Below the pieces are notes generated by a model that was not told the origin of the DNA, ran no database searches, and saw only the letters and a list, made by a program, of their open reading frames with translations. Position numbers and translations under genes: made by a program. A stretch of DNA of 64,000 nucleotides from contig OZ244154.1 of assembly GCA_965216335.1 (NCBI GenBank), forward strand, positions 186,001 to 250,000. The letters run 5' to 3'. This stretch comes from JAHEJE01 sp965216335 (lineage in GTDB: Bacteria; Pseudomonadota; Alphaproteobacteria; Rhizobiales; Aestuariivirgaceae). Every line of letters begins with the position of its first letter. Position 1 is the stretch's first letter. Below, in pieces: positions 52,054 to 60,873 of this stretch.

Positions 52054-52935
52054 GTGAAGTTCCGGGGTTCGATTCCAGCGCTTATTACACCGATACGCGA
52101 CGGCGAGGTCGATGAAGCCGCGTTTCGCAAGCTCATCGAATGGCACATTGCCGAAGGCACTCACGGGGTGGTTCCGGTCGGCACGACGGGCGAGAGCCCG
52201 ACACTCAGCCATGACGAGCACAAGCGCGTCGTCGAAATCGCTATTGAGACCGTCGCCGGCCGCATCCCGGTGATTGCCGGCACCGGATCGAACTCCACCG
52301 CCGAAGCGGTCGATTTCACCAAACATGCCGAACAGGCCGGTGCCGACGCCGCGCTCGTCGTCGTTCCCTATTACAACAAGCCGACCCAGGATGGGTTATA
52401 TCAGCACTTTAAGACAATCGCACAAAGTGTTGAATTGCCAATTTTTGTTTACAATGTACCTGGCCGCAGTGTTGCCAACATTTCTGTCGAAACGCTGGCC
52501 CGCCTGTCGAAGGACTGCGCCAACATCGTCGGGGTCAAAGACGCCACCGCCGACCTGACCCGGCCCAGCAAGCAGCGCCTCGCGAGCGGTCCGGAATTCA
52601 TCCAACTGTCAGGCGAGGACGGCACGGCGCTCGGCTTCAACGCACATGGCGGAGTTGGGTGCATTTCGGTGACCGCCAACGTCGCTCCGCGCGCCTGTGC
52701 CGAGTTCCAGGAAGCGACCCTGCGCGGCGACTATGCCGAGGCGATCAGGCTGCAGGACCGGCTGATGCCGCTGCATTCGGCCCTGTTTGCCGAAACGAGC
52801 CCGGCGCCGGTCAAGTACGCCGCCAGCCTGCTCGGCCTGTGCGAAGCCGATGCCCGCCTGCCCATGGTGCCGATCGGCGAGGCCACCAAACAGCAGGTGC
52901 GCGATGCCATGGTCCATGCAGGACTTTTGAACTGA
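52054..52935 (+). CDS. dapA: 4-hydroxy-tetrahydrodipicolinate synthase
   Basis: Protein of 293 aa. It condenses pyruvate with aspartate semialdehyde in lysine and meso-DAP synthesis. Visible are GSIPALITPI, GVVPVGTTGESPTL, VVVPYYNKPTQDGLYQHF (active-site Tyr) and NIVGVKDATADL (Schiff-base Lys). GTG 52054 has AGGAG eight bases upstream and gives the usual length; GTG 52051 and ATG 52018 are alternatives. smpB follows after 8 bases. Confidence 0.96.
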   Translation: MKFRGSIPALITPIRDGEVDEAAFRKLIEWHIAEGTHGVVPVGTTGESPTLSHDEHKRVVEIAIETVAGRIPVIAGTGSNSTAEAVDFTKHAEQAGADAALVVVPYYNKPTQDGLYQHFKTIAQSVELPIFVYNVPGRSVANISVETLARLSKDCANIVGVKDATADLTRPSKQRLASGPEFIQLSGEDGTALGFNAHGGVGCISVTANVAPRACAEFQEATLRGDYAEAIRLQDRLMPLHSALFAETSPAPVKYAASLLGLCEADARLPMVPIGEATKQQVRDAMVHAGLLN

Positions 52936-52943
52936 GGTAAGTC

Positions 52944-53435
52944 ATGTCTTCCAAAAGCGGCGGCGCCAAACCGTCGCGCAAGGGCGGCAAGGTCGTGGCC
53001 GACAATCGCCGCGCGCGTTACGATTACGAGCTGCTCGACACCTTTGAGGCCGGCATTGTCCTGACGGGCACCGAGGTCAAGGCGCTGCGCGAGGGCAAGG
53101 CCAACATTGCCGAAAGCTATGCGGCGGTGGAGGAGGGTGAGCTGTTCCTGATCAACAGCCACGTGCCCGAATACCTGCACGCCAACCGTTTCAACCACGA
53201 ACCGCGCCGCAAACGTAAGCTATTGATGCACAAGCGCGAAATAGCCCGGCTGTGGAACGGCAGTCAGCGCCAGGGCCTGACCATCGTGCCGCTCAAGCTG
53301 TATTTTAACGAGCGCGGCAAGGTGAAGCTGGCGCTGGCTCTGGCGCGCGGCAAGAAGACCTTCGACAAGCGCCACACCGAGCGCAACCGCGACTGGCAGC
53401 GCGACAAGGCCCGCCTGATGCGCGAGCGGGGGTAG
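52944..53435 (+). CDS. smpB: SsrA-binding protein
   Basis: Protein of 163 aa. It delivers tmRNA to stalled ribosomes. The sequence has RARYDYELLDTFEAGIVLTGTEVKALREGK, INSHVPEY, the RNA-binding RKRKLLMHKREIARL and the basic tail TFDKRHTERNRDWQRDKARLM. A dapA-smpB pair is usual in alphaproteobacteria. Confidence 0.98.
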   Translation: MSSKSGGAKPSRKGGKVVADNRRARYDYELLDTFEAGIVLTGTEVKALREGKANIAESYAAVEEGELFLINSHVPEYLHANRFNHEPRRKRKLLMHKREIARLWNGSQRQGLTIVPLKLYFNERGKVKLALALARGKKTFDKRHTERNRDWQRDKARLMRERG

Positions 53436-53440
53436 GGGTC

Positions 53441-53920
53441 GTGCGGTATCTGCCCGACATCGCCTTGCCGTCCACGATGGGCGGCGAGGTCAATCTGTCC
53501 CGGCTGCCCGGCCGGACGATGGTGTTTTGCTACCCCTACACCGGCCGCCCCGGCATCCCCGACCCGCCCGATTGGGACAACATCCCAGGCGCCCACGGCT
53601 CGACCCCGCAGGCCACTGGATATGCAGCCCTCTACGACCAGTTCCAGGACGTCGGCATCGAGGTCTTCGGCCTGAGCCTGCAGGATACAGGGTGGCAAAA
53701 GGAGTTTGCACAACGCGCAAACCTCCCCTTCGCACTGTTAAGCGACCGCAATGCAGCGTTCAGCCAGGCAATGAAGCTGGAAACCTTTAGAGCAGGTCAG
53801 ATCGATTTTCTCAGACGAATCACTCTGGTTGTCAGAAACGGGAGCCTGGAAAATACCAACCCGGATATCGCCGCGCCGGAGCAAGACGCCGCCAATACTT
53901 TGAAATTGTTGCATTATTGA
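53441..53920 (+). CDS. Peroxiredoxin-like protein lacking catalytic Cys
   Basis: Protein of 159 aa with the AhpC/TSA fold: FCYPYTGRPGIPDP, then DNIPGAHGSTPQATGYAAL and FGLSLQDTGWQKEFA. In homologues I know, the second segment reads GARGCTPQSC; here both Cys are replaced (Ser54, Thr59), leaving Cys30 as the only Cys. Peroxidase activity by the normal mechanism is therefore unlikely. GTG start, five bases after smpB. Confidence 0.75.
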   Translation: MRYLPDIALPSTMGGEVNLSRLPGRTMVFCYPYTGRPGIPDPPDWDNIPGAHGSTPQATGYAALYDQFQDVGIEVFGLSLQDTGWQKEFAQRANLPFALLSDRNAAFSQAMKLETFRAGQIDFLRRITLVVRNGSLENTNPDIAAPEQDAANTLKLLHY

Positions 53921-54012
53921 TATTGGTTGTTGAGATTTTCTCACTATATGGATGTCATGCCAAACTCAACAAGCACTGTCTTGTCAGAACTGATGCAGGA
54001 GGTGAAAACGCT

Positions 54013-54381
54013 GTGAACCCGGGGCGGACGAATGACAATCTCGATGATGCGCTCGAACGCAATGAAGCACAAATGCTGGCCCATGTTGCCCGCACACAAG
54101 GCGTCAAGCAGGCTCACCGGATTTCACTTGCCCGGTCTCGTGAGGGGTTCATGTTGTGCCTTGCGGTCACAGTTCTAACGATCGTCGGTCTCGTCTGGCT
54201 GACCGACCTTGGGCTTTGGATAAAGCTATCGATTTCGGCTTGTGCTGCGGCGCCGGTGATGGCCTGGCCCTTGTTCAAAATGCGCCGTTCACGACGGCAG
54301 GATGAAGCTCGTGAAAGACAAATGCGCGAACACGCCATGTCGAGAACGGGCAAGGACAGTGCTAGCGCTGGAACTACCTAA
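54013..54381 (+). CDS. Small membrane protein
   Basis: Protein of 122 aa. Helical charged ends (LDDALERNEAQMLAHVARTQ; RRSRRQDEARERQMREH) flank two membrane helices (FMLCLAVTVLTIVGLVWLTD, SACAAAPVMAWPLF). The GTG at 54013 has a perfect AGGAGGTGA upstream, so the longer ORF from 53917 is rejected. The 3' end overlaps the convergent glycosylase gene by 8 bases. Function unknown. Confidence 0.7.
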   Translation: MNPGRTNDNLDDALERNEAQMLAHVARTQGVKQAHRISLARSREGFMLCLAVTVLTIVGLVWLTDLGLWIKLSISACAAAPVMAWPLFKMRRSRRQDEARERQMREHAMSRTGKDSASAGTT

Positions 54382-55000
54382 TTCCCTCAAACACATCCGC
54401 AAACATCTCCGGCGTCAGCCGCCTCGTGTTGGTGTTGTATCTTGAGCAGTGGTAGCTGTCGTGCAGGGTTATGCCGTTGCCGAGGTCGTGGCGGGCGGCG
54501 TGGGCGAATTTGTGGTGTGAGCGGGTCAAGTTGAAGCTCATCAGGATGGCATCGTGGGCGATGCGGCCGAGCGCCAGGATGGCGGTGAGGTGGGGTAGGG
54601 CGGCGATTTCGGCGGCCAGGAAACCGTTGCACTGGCGGATTTCCGCCGGTGTCGGCTTGTTCTGCGGCGGCAGGCAGCGCACCGCGTTGATAATGATGCA
54701 GTTGCGCAATTCAAGGCCATCATTCGGGTCGGCCCGGTACGTTCCCTTCGAGTACCCGAAGTCCGCCAGCGTCTGATACAGCAGGTCGCCGGCGTAGTCG
54801 CCAGTGAACGGCCGTCCGGTGCGGTTGGCGCCCTTCATCCCCGGCGCCAGTCCGGCGATCAGCAGGTGTCCGTTGCGGTCGCCGAAGGCGGGCACCGGCG
54901 CGTTATGCCAACCAGGATGGCCCAGACGCTGTTCGGCCCGGAACGCCGCCAGGCGCGGGCAAAGCGGGCAATCCGCCCCCGGCTCAGATGGCTGCGGCAT
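54374..55000 (-). CDS. Uracil-DNA glycosylase, family 5-like
   Basis: Protein of 208 aa. Motif 1 GLAPGMKGANRTGRPFTGDY, the NAVRCLPPQNKPTPAE segment and the final HDSYHCSRYNTNTRRLT match family 5 (UdgB). Cysteines CPLC and NCIIINAVRC could hold an Fe-S cluster as in families 4 and 5. UdgB removes uracil and hypoxanthine from DNA. Confidence 0.85.
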   Translation of the reverse strand: MPQPSEPGADCPLCPRLAAFRAEQRLGHPGWHNAPVPAFGDRNGHLLIAGLAPGMKGANRTGRPFTGDYAGDLLYQTLADFGYSKGTYRADPNDGLELRNCIIINAVRCLPPQNKPTPAEIRQCNGFLAAEIAALPHLTAILALGRIAHDAILMSFNLTRSHHKFAHAARHDLGNGITLHDSYHCSRYNTNTRRLTPEMFADVFEGIR

Positions 55001-55112
55001 CAGTTCCCCCTCAGGCTCTTGGTGTCACAGACCGCCATCAGCATGTCTGGAAAACCGTTGTCCACTCAATCCGGCACACAAGTCTGCGAAACGCCCGCCG
55101 GCACCGCCGGCT

Positions 55113-55709
55113 CTAGGTCTCGGCGTAGTCGTCTTCGTCGTCGTATTCGTCCTCATCGTCGCGGCGATAGTTGCGTTCGCTGGGCGCCCGGCCGATTTCG
55201 TCGCGCAGGTCGGCGATGTCGATGAACTGGTCCGCCTGGCGTCGCAACTCGTCGGCAACCATGGCCGGACGCGTCGACAGGGTCGAGACGACGGACACCC
55301 GCTTGCCCTTACCCTGTACCGCCTCGACCAGCGAGCGGAAGTCGCCGTCGCCGGAGAACAGCACGATATGATCCAGACTGTCGGCCAGCTGCATCGCGTC
55401 GACGGCCAGTTCGATGTCCATGTTGCCCTTGACCTTGCGCCGTCCCATCGAGTCGGTGAACTCCTTGGCCGGCTTGGTCACCACCATAAAGCCGTTGTAG
55501 TCGAGCCAGTCGATCAGCGGCCGGATCGGCGAGTACTCGGCATCGTCCATCAGCGCGGTGTAATAGATCGCCCGGATCAGCCGCGCGCGCCTCTGAAAGA
55601 CCTCCAGGAGCCGCTTGTAGTCAATATCGAAGCCGAGCGATTTGGCGGTGGCGTACAGGTTTGAACCGTCCACGAAAAGCGCAATACGTTCATCGGGATG
55701 AAAATGCAT
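55113..55709 (-). CDS. NYN-domain (LabA/DUF88) putative ribonuclease
   Basis: Protein of 198 aa. PIN-like acidic residues are visible in IALFVDGSNLYATAKSLG, KGNMDIELAVDAMQLAD and IVLFSGDGDFRSLVEAVQGKG. It ends in a strongly acidic tail (DDEDEYDDEDDYAE). NYN proteins cleave RNA; LabA-type members affect gene regulation. The start at 55709 has AGGAG upstream, so the longer ORF from 55871 is rejected. Confidence 0.88.
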   Translation of the reverse strand: MHFHPDERIALFVDGSNLYATAKSLGFDIDYKRLLEVFQRRARLIRAIYYTALMDDAEYSPIRPLIDWLDYNGFMVVTKPAKEFTDSMGRRKVKGNMDIELAVDAMQLADSLDHIVLFSGDGDFRSLVEAVQGKGKRVSVVSTLSTRPAMVADELRRQADQFIDIADLRDEIGRAPSERNYRRDDEDEYDDEDDYAET

Positions 55710-55817
55710 CTTGGCAACTCCTGATTGAAATGGCTCGATAAAAAGATCTGATTCAAATAGAATTGAACGGCGCATGGAGTAGTCCGGCAGCGGCTGCTTG
55801 TCAAACGGGGAAAACTC

Positions 55818-56318
55818 ATGATTATCGTCGCGCTGGGAAGCAATGTGGACGGGCCGTGGGGGTCGCCGCACGAAACGGTTGGTCGGGCGCTGCGTGAGCT
55901 CGACAAGCAGCCGGTCAGCGTCATCCAGGCCTCAAGTCTGCTGAAGACCAGGGCATTCGGCCTGACCAATCAGCCCGATTTCATCAACGCCGCCGCTACC
56001 GTCGACACCGAGCTTGGGCCGGAGGCTCTGATGCGCCACCTGCACGACATCGAACTGGCGGCCGACCGCCGCCGCACCGTGCGCTGGGGTCCGCGCACCC
56101 TCGACCTCGATCTGATTGACTACAATGGGCTGGTCATGCAAGGCGGTGGAACGGGACAGGGTCATCAACAACCCCTTGTGCTGCCGCATCCCGGCATTGC
56201 CGAGCGTGAATTCGTCCTGCGCCCGATCGCCGAGATCGCCCCGGACTGGCAGCACCCGGTGCTTGAACGAACAGCGCAACAGCTTCTCGATGCTCTGGAT
56301 GATGACCACATCGCCTGA
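55818..56318 (+). CDS. folK: Dihydroneopterin pyrophosphokinase
   Basis: Protein of 166 aa. It adds pyrophosphate to 6-hydroxymethyl-7,8-dihydropterin in folate synthesis. Signatures are IIVALGSNVDGPWGSP, TKAFG-like TRAFGLTNQPDFINAA, and RWGPRTLDLDLIDYNG with LPHPGIAEREFVLRPIAEIAP. The TGA stop is inside the left repeat of a MITE-like element. Confidence 0.95.
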   Translation: MIIVALGSNVDGPWGSPHETVGRALRELDKQPVSVIQASSLLKTRAFGLTNQPDFINAAATVDTELGPEALMRHLHDIELAADRRRTVRWGPRTLDLDLIDYNGLVMQGGGTGQGHQQPLVLPHPGIAEREFVLRPIAEIAPDWQHPVLERTAQQLLDALDDDHIA

Positions 56319-56490
56319 GAGCCTGACCGAAGAGTCCTGAGGAGGTCCCTCCCGGCGGATTTTGCATAAATGCCTGCTTCCGGCGGGTTCGGCCTTGCCA
56401 AGGGCATCACCCTTTGCTGCGGAAAAATCCTTGGTACTGGACAATTCATGCAAAATCAAACCACCTCAGGACTTTTCGGTCAGGCTCTGA
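56316..56490. mobile_element. MITE-like element (175 bp) after folK
   Basis: A 31-base end (56316-56346, starting TGAGAGCCTGACCGA) returns inverted at 56460-56490 with three mismatches. GATTTTGCAT (56358-56367) is also matched by ATGCAAAATC (56448-56457). The centre is about 80 bases of no coding value. It fills most of the gap to the L,D-transpeptidase. Confidence 0.8.
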
Positions 56491-56656
56491 GATGTAAATC
56501 GGCAACACCCGCGCGTTGAAATGACCGTTCCACTTGTACCAAGCCGCTGCAGGCCTTGACCTGCAAAGGTGCCGTAGGCCATTCCGGGGTTTGCCTTTGG
56601 TAAAGATTTTTCGTGTATCAGGTGCGTTGCGTCAGTCTACAACAGGAACACAGGGG

Positions 56657-57265
56657 ATGTGGATGAACAAGACACTGATATCACTCATGGTTGCTGGCAC
56701 CTTCGCGCTCAGCGCGACGGCGGCGGAAGCAACAAAGGTCCGTTACAATTTTTCCGGCAGCACGTTTGCCGAGGAGCCGCGCAAGAAGACAAGGCGCGCC
56801 GTCACGCGTTCCGGCTACCGCGGCAAGCAGACCGTCAGCTTCAGGCGCAAGATGCGCCCGGGCTCCATTCTCATCAACACCCGCGAGCGCCGGCTGTACT
56901 ATGTCCTGCCCGGCGGCAAGGCGATCAAGTACGGCATCGGCGTTGGTCGCAGCGGCTTCACCTGGCGCGGGCGCAAGCGGATTTCCCGCAAGCAGCAATG
57001 GCCGGGCTGGACGCCGCCCAAGCGGATGATCGAGCGCGAGCGCAAGAAAGGCCGCATCCTGCCGGCCCACATGCCGGGCGGCCCAAACAACCCCTTGGGT
57101 GCCCGCGCGCTGTACCTTGGCGGCTCGCTGTATCGCATTCATGGCACCAACCAGCCGTCTTCTATCGGCCGCGCGGTGTCTTCGGGCTGTATTCGTATGC
57201 TGAATGATGAGGTCGTCGACCTCTACAATCGTGCCCGCGTCGGTGCCCTGGTGGTCGTGGAATAG
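56657..57265 (+). CDS. L,D-transpeptidase
   Basis: Protein of 202 aa. A signal peptide (MWMNKTLISLMVAGTFALSA) precedes the YkuD domain. Visible are SILINTRERRLYYVLPGG, the catalytic His in YRIHGTNQPSSIG and the Cys in SSGCIRMLNDEV. It makes 3-3 cross-links or attaches proteins to peptidoglycan. ATG 56663 is an equally possible start. Confidence 0.93.
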   Translation: MWMNKTLISLMVAGTFALSATAAEATKVRYNFSGSTFAEEPRKKTRRAVTRSGYRGKQTVSFRRKMRPGSILINTRERRLYYVLPGGKAIKYGIGVGRSGFTWRGRKRISRKQQWPGWTPPKRMIERERKKGRILPAHMPGGPNNPLGARALYLGGSLYRIHGTNQPSSIGRAVSSGCIRMLNDEVVDLYNRARVGALVVVE

Positions 57266-57294
57266 CCCGCCGGACGCCTGATTTCGTCAAATCC

Positions 57295-57329
57295 GCAAGC
57301 AGGCACGACAAGTGTCTGCTTGCTTTTTT
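57295..57329 (+). terminator. Rho-independent terminator after L,D-transpeptidase
   Basis: GCAAGCAG (57295-57302) pairs with CTGCTTGC (57316-57323), followed by T6. Confidence 0.92.
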
Positions 57330-57388
57330 GCGTTTTCGTCTCTACATAGCGCCCATATTCCATCATATTTCGAAGGATCCCGAGCCCA

Positions 57389-57793
57389 ATGGCACGCGTT
57401 ACCGTTGAAGACTGCATCGACAAGCTTCCCAACCGCTTCGAACTGGTCTTGCTGTCCGCCCATCGCGCCCGCATGATTTCCCAGGGCACACCGCTCACCG
57501 TGGAGCGCGACAACGACAAGAATCCGGTTGTCGCCCTGCGTGAGATCGCCGACGAAACCATCGACCGTGAAGATTTGCGCGAAGACTATGTCCACTCCAT
57601 GCAGCGCCATGTCGAGGTCGACGAGCCGGAAGACAGCGAGGTTCCGCTGCTGGCCGGCGGCGAAATCGCCACCGCGGAAGAAACCGTCGACGCGCCGGAG
57701 GATTTTGAGCGCATGACCGAGGAAGAGCTTCTGCGCGGCCTGGAAGGCCTGCCGCCGGCGGAAAGCCCGGGCAGCCAGCGGTCCGGCTACTGA
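57389..57793 (+). CDS. rpoZ: RNA polymerase omega subunit
   Basis: Protein of 134 aa, starting MARVTVEDCIDKLPNRFELV with the family core RARMISQGTP and NPVVALREIADETI. Omega assists RNAP assembly and, next to rsh, ppGpp response. Long acidic C-terminal tail (EEELLRGLEGLPPAE), as in alphaproteobacteria. Confidence 0.97.
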   Translation: MARVTVEDCIDKLPNRFELVLLSAHRARMISQGTPLTVERDNDKNPVVALREIADETIDREDLREDYVHSMQRHVEVDEPEDSEVPLLAGGEIATAEETVDAPEDFERMTEEELLRGLEGLPPAESPGSQRSGY

Positions 57794-57817
57794 TTTATCC
57801 GGTTGGGCGTGGTTTTT

Positions 57818-57851
57818 GGCCGGGGATGCGGTGACGTGTCCCCGGCCTTTC
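57818..57851 (+). terminator. Terminator or attenuator after rpoZ
   Basis: GGCCGGGGA (57818-57826) pairs with TCCCCGGCC (57839-57847), then TTTCT. Probably tunes read-through into rsh. Confidence 0.75.
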
Positions 57852-57924
57852 TGTTGCCGGACCCGGCGTTCGAGGGTAATTCTCTGAAAATGAAAGTCGA
57901 TCGCGAAGGCCAGGGCAGCGCATC

Positions 57925-60099
57925 ATGATGCGGCAGTATGAACTCGTCGAACGGGTCACCAGCTACGACCCCGGTGCCGATGAAGATCTGCTCAACCGCG
58001 CCTATGTCTACGCCATGAAGGCACATGGCCAGCAGACCCGCGCCTCCGGCGATCCGTATTTTTCCCACCCGCTCGAAGTGGCCGGCATCCTGACCGACCT
58101 CAAGTTGGATGATGCCACAATCGCCGTTGCCTTGCTGCACGATGTTGTCGAGGATACCGAGACCACCCATCATGAGATAGAGCAGCTCTTCGGCTCGGAG
58201 ATTTCTTCTCTCGTCGAAGGCCTGACCAAGATCAAGCGGCTAGACCTGGTCACCAAGGAAGCCGCTCAGGCGGAAAACCTGCGCAAGCTCCTTCTGGCCA
58301 TCTCCAAGGATATCCGCGTGCTGCTGGTGAAGCTCGCCGACCGTCTGCACAACATGCGCACTCTGGAGTTCATGCGTCCCGACAAGCGCGAGCGCATTGC
58401 CCAGGAAACTCTCGACATCTATGCCCCGCTCGCCGGACGCATGGGCATGCAGGAAATTCGTGAGGAACTTGAAGAAATCTCCTTTCAGGTGCTCGATCCC
58501 GAGGCCTACAAGATCATCAACGACCGCCTGCAGCTGCTGCGCTCGGAAAGCGGTGACGTGCTGCGCGAGATCGAGGTTGAACTGAAGCAGCGGCTGGCCG
58601 GCAACGACATCGCGGCCCACGTATATGGTCGCGAAAAGCGCCCCTATTCAATCTGGCGCAAGATGGAGCGCAAGCACCTCAGCCTCAGCCAGCTGTCCGA
58701 CATATTCGGCTTCCGCGTTATCCTCGAGAATGAGGAAGACTGCTATCGTGCGCTGGGGATTGTCCATCGCACCTGGCGCATGGTGCCGGGCCGTTTCAAG
58801 GATCACATCTCCAACCCCAAGCAGAACGATTACCGCTCGATCCACACGACCGTCATCGGTCCGCACCGCATGCGTGTCGAGCTGCAAATCCGCACTCGTG
58901 AGATGCACGAGGTCGCAGAACGCGGCATCGCTGCGCACGGCGTTTACAAGGATGCCCCGAACCTCGAGACGGCCGAAAGCGGCATGACCCTGCCAGACAC
59001 CGAGTCGAATGCCTACCGCTGGCTGCGCCAGCTCATCGACCTGCTGTCGGAAAGCGACAACCCGGCCGAATTCCTCGAACACACCAAGCTGGAACTGTTT
59101 CACGACCAGGTGTTCTGTTTTTCGCCCAAGGGCGACCTGGTGGCGCTGCCCAAGGGCGCCAACGCCATCGATTTTGCCTATGCCGTGCACACCGATGTCG
59201 GCAACAGCTGCGTCGGCTGCCGGGTCAATGGCCGTCACGCCCCGCTGATGGCCGAACTGCAGAACGGCGACGAGGTCGAGATCCTACGTTCCAAGGCCCA
59301 GACCCCGCCGGCCGCCTGGGAAGGCCTGGCCGTATCGGGCAAAGCCCGTGCCGCTATACGCCGCGCCACCCGGATCGCGGTGCGCGACCAGTATGCCGGC
59401 CTCGGCCGCGAAATTGTCGAGCGGCTGCTCGATCATCATCGCATGAAATTGGACAAGAAGGCATTGTCCAAGGCCGCACCGCGCCTCGGCATGAAGCGGT
59501 CCGAGGACATGCTTGCGGCCCTCGGCCGTGGCGAACTCGCCGGCGGCGACGTTCTCAAGGCCATGGGCATTGAATCTGACGGCTCTCTCACCAAGCCGCC
59601 GAAGAAGGCCAAGCGCAAGAAATCCAAGAAGTCAAAGAAACGCGCCCCGATCGCCATTCGTGGCGTCAACTCCAATCTGCCGATGACGATCAGCCAGGCG
59701 ACCGGTGCTGTCCCTGGTGAACGTATCGTCGGCATTCTGACCAAGGGCGAAGGCATTACAGTTTATCCGATCTTTGCCCGGGACCTGCAGGCCTTCGAGG
59801 ATGAACCGGATCGCTGGCTCGATCTAACCTGGGATGACGCTTCGCTTGATGCCAATGAGTTCTATCCGGCCCGCATCAAGGTATTGATTCATAACGAAGT
59901 CGGCGCGCTCGCCCAGGTCACCCAGTTGATCGGCGACATGGGCGCCAATATCGACAACCTGCAGATGGTCAACCGCGCCCATGACTTCTACGATATCGAC
60001 ATCTTGCTCGGGGTGCATGACATCAAGCACCTCGACCGTATCCTGACCGGCCTGGACGGCAAAACGTTGGTCAGCCAGGTCAACCGGGTTGCAGGATAA
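57925..60099 (+). CDS. rsh: Bifunctional (p)ppGpp synthase/hydrolase (RelA/SpoT homologue)
   Basis: Protein of 724 aa. HD hydrolase domain with HGQQTRASGDPYFSHPLEVA and LLHDVVEDT; synthetase with RKMERKHLSLSQLSDIFGFRVI and NDYRSIHTTVIGP; TGS domain (FCFSPKGDLVALPKGANAIDF); a Lys-rich linker (PPKKAKRKKSKKSKK); ACT domain at the end (VGALAQVTQLIGDMGANIDN). Single Rsh enzymes are the rule in alphaproteobacteria. It sets the stringent response. Confidence 0.97.
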   Translation: MMRQYELVERVTSYDPGADEDLLNRAYVYAMKAHGQQTRASGDPYFSHPLEVAGILTDLKLDDATIAVALLHDVVEDTETTHHEIEQLFGSEISSLVEGLTKIKRLDLVTKEAAQAENLRKLLLAISKDIRVLLVKLADRLHNMRTLEFMRPDKRERIAQETLDIYAPLAGRMGMQEIREELEEISFQVLDPEAYKIINDRLQLLRSESGDVLREIEVELKQRLAGNDIAAHVYGREKRPYSIWRKMERKHLSLSQLSDIFGFRVILENEEDCYRALGIVHRTWRMVPGRFKDHISNPKQNDYRSIHTTVIGPHRMRVELQIRTREMHEVAERGIAAHGVYKDAPNLETAESGMTLPDTESNAYRWLRQLIDLLSESDNPAEFLEHTKLELFHDQVFCFSPKGDLVALPKGANAIDFAYAVHTDVGNSCVGCRVNGRHAPLMAELQNGDEVEILRSKAQTPPAAWEGLAVSGKARAAIRRATRIAVRDQYAGLGREIVERLLDHHRMKLDKKALSKAAPRLGMKRSEDMLAALGRGELAGGDVLKAMGIESDGSLTKPPKKAKRKKSKKSKKRAPIAIRGVNSNLPMTISQATGAVPGERIVGILTKGEGITVYPIFARDLQAFEDEPDRWLDLTWDDASLDANEFYPARIKVLIHNEVGALAQVTQLIGDMGANIDNLQMVNRAHDFYDIDILLGVHDIKHLDRILTGLDGKTLVSQVNRVAG

Positions 60100-60129
60100 T
60101 CCAGCCGCGGGATAGTATGCATCAACATC

Positions 60130-60154
60130 GCCGGGCACGTTGCAATTGCCCGGC
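60130..60154 (+). terminator. Hairpin between rsh and pyrE
   Basis: GCCGGGCA (60130-60137) pairs with TGCCCGGC (60147-60154); weak T-tract follows. May act as terminator or attenuator. Confidence 0.45.
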
Positions 60155-60254
60155 AAGTGTTTAAATGAAAGACAGGCGGCGGCGCGCAAAAGTGCCATTC
60201 TGAATGCTTTCCAGCCCGGCGCCGGACGGTTGTTTCGTCACAACGGACATTCTT

Positions 60255-60842
60255 ATGCTCGATGACCAACAGGTGCTCGACGAATTCCGAGCCAGCGGCG
60301 CGCTGCTCGAAGGCCATTTTGTCCTGTCATCCGGCCTGCACAGCGCCCGCTATCTGCAATGCGCCCGTGTGCTGATGAACCCGGAGCGGGCCGCCCGGCT
60401 GTGCGCGGCGCTGAAACAAAAGGTCGATGCCGTGGTCGATCAACCCGTCGACCTGGTCGTGTCACCTGCAATGGGCGGCGTAGTTGTAGGGTACGAAATG
60501 GGCCGCCAGCTCGGCACGCCGGCGATCTTCTTCGAGCGGGTCGAGGGCATGCTCACGCTGCGCCGCGGTTTCGAGATCGGCCAGGGTACGCGCTGTCTGA
60601 TGGTCGAGGATATCATCACCACCGGCCTGTCGTCGCGCGAGTGTATCGACGGCATACGCGAACATGGCGGGAATGTTGTCGGTGCCGCCTGCCTGATCGA
60701 CCGGTCCGGCGGCACGGCTGATCTCGGTGTGCCGCTTGCCTCGCTGTCCGAGATGCGCATCGACACCTATCCGGCCGATGATCTGCCGGCTGAACTGGCC
60801 GCCATTCCGGTCACTAAGCCGGGCAGCCGCGGATTAAAATAA
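60255..60842 (+). CDS. pyrE: Orotate phosphoribosyltransferase
   Basis: Protein of 195 aa. It makes OMP from orotate and PRPP. Landmarks are GALLEGHFVLSSGLHSARY, the PRPP loop LMVEDIITTGLSSRECID and VVSPAMGGVVVGYEMGR. ATG 60255 fits the family; the ORF from 60204 is longer than usual. Confidence 0.95.
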   Translation: MLDDQQVLDEFRASGALLEGHFVLSSGLHSARYLQCARVLMNPERAARLCAALKQKVDAVVDQPVDLVVSPAMGGVVVGYEMGRQLGTPAIFFERVEGMLTLRRGFEIGQGTRCLMVEDIITTGLSSRECIDGIREHGGNVVGAACLIDRSGGTADLGVPLASLSEMRIDTYPADDLPAELAAIPVTKPGSRGLK

Positions 60843-60873
60843 TGTTGGCGATTTTACGGTAGAAATCTGACGC

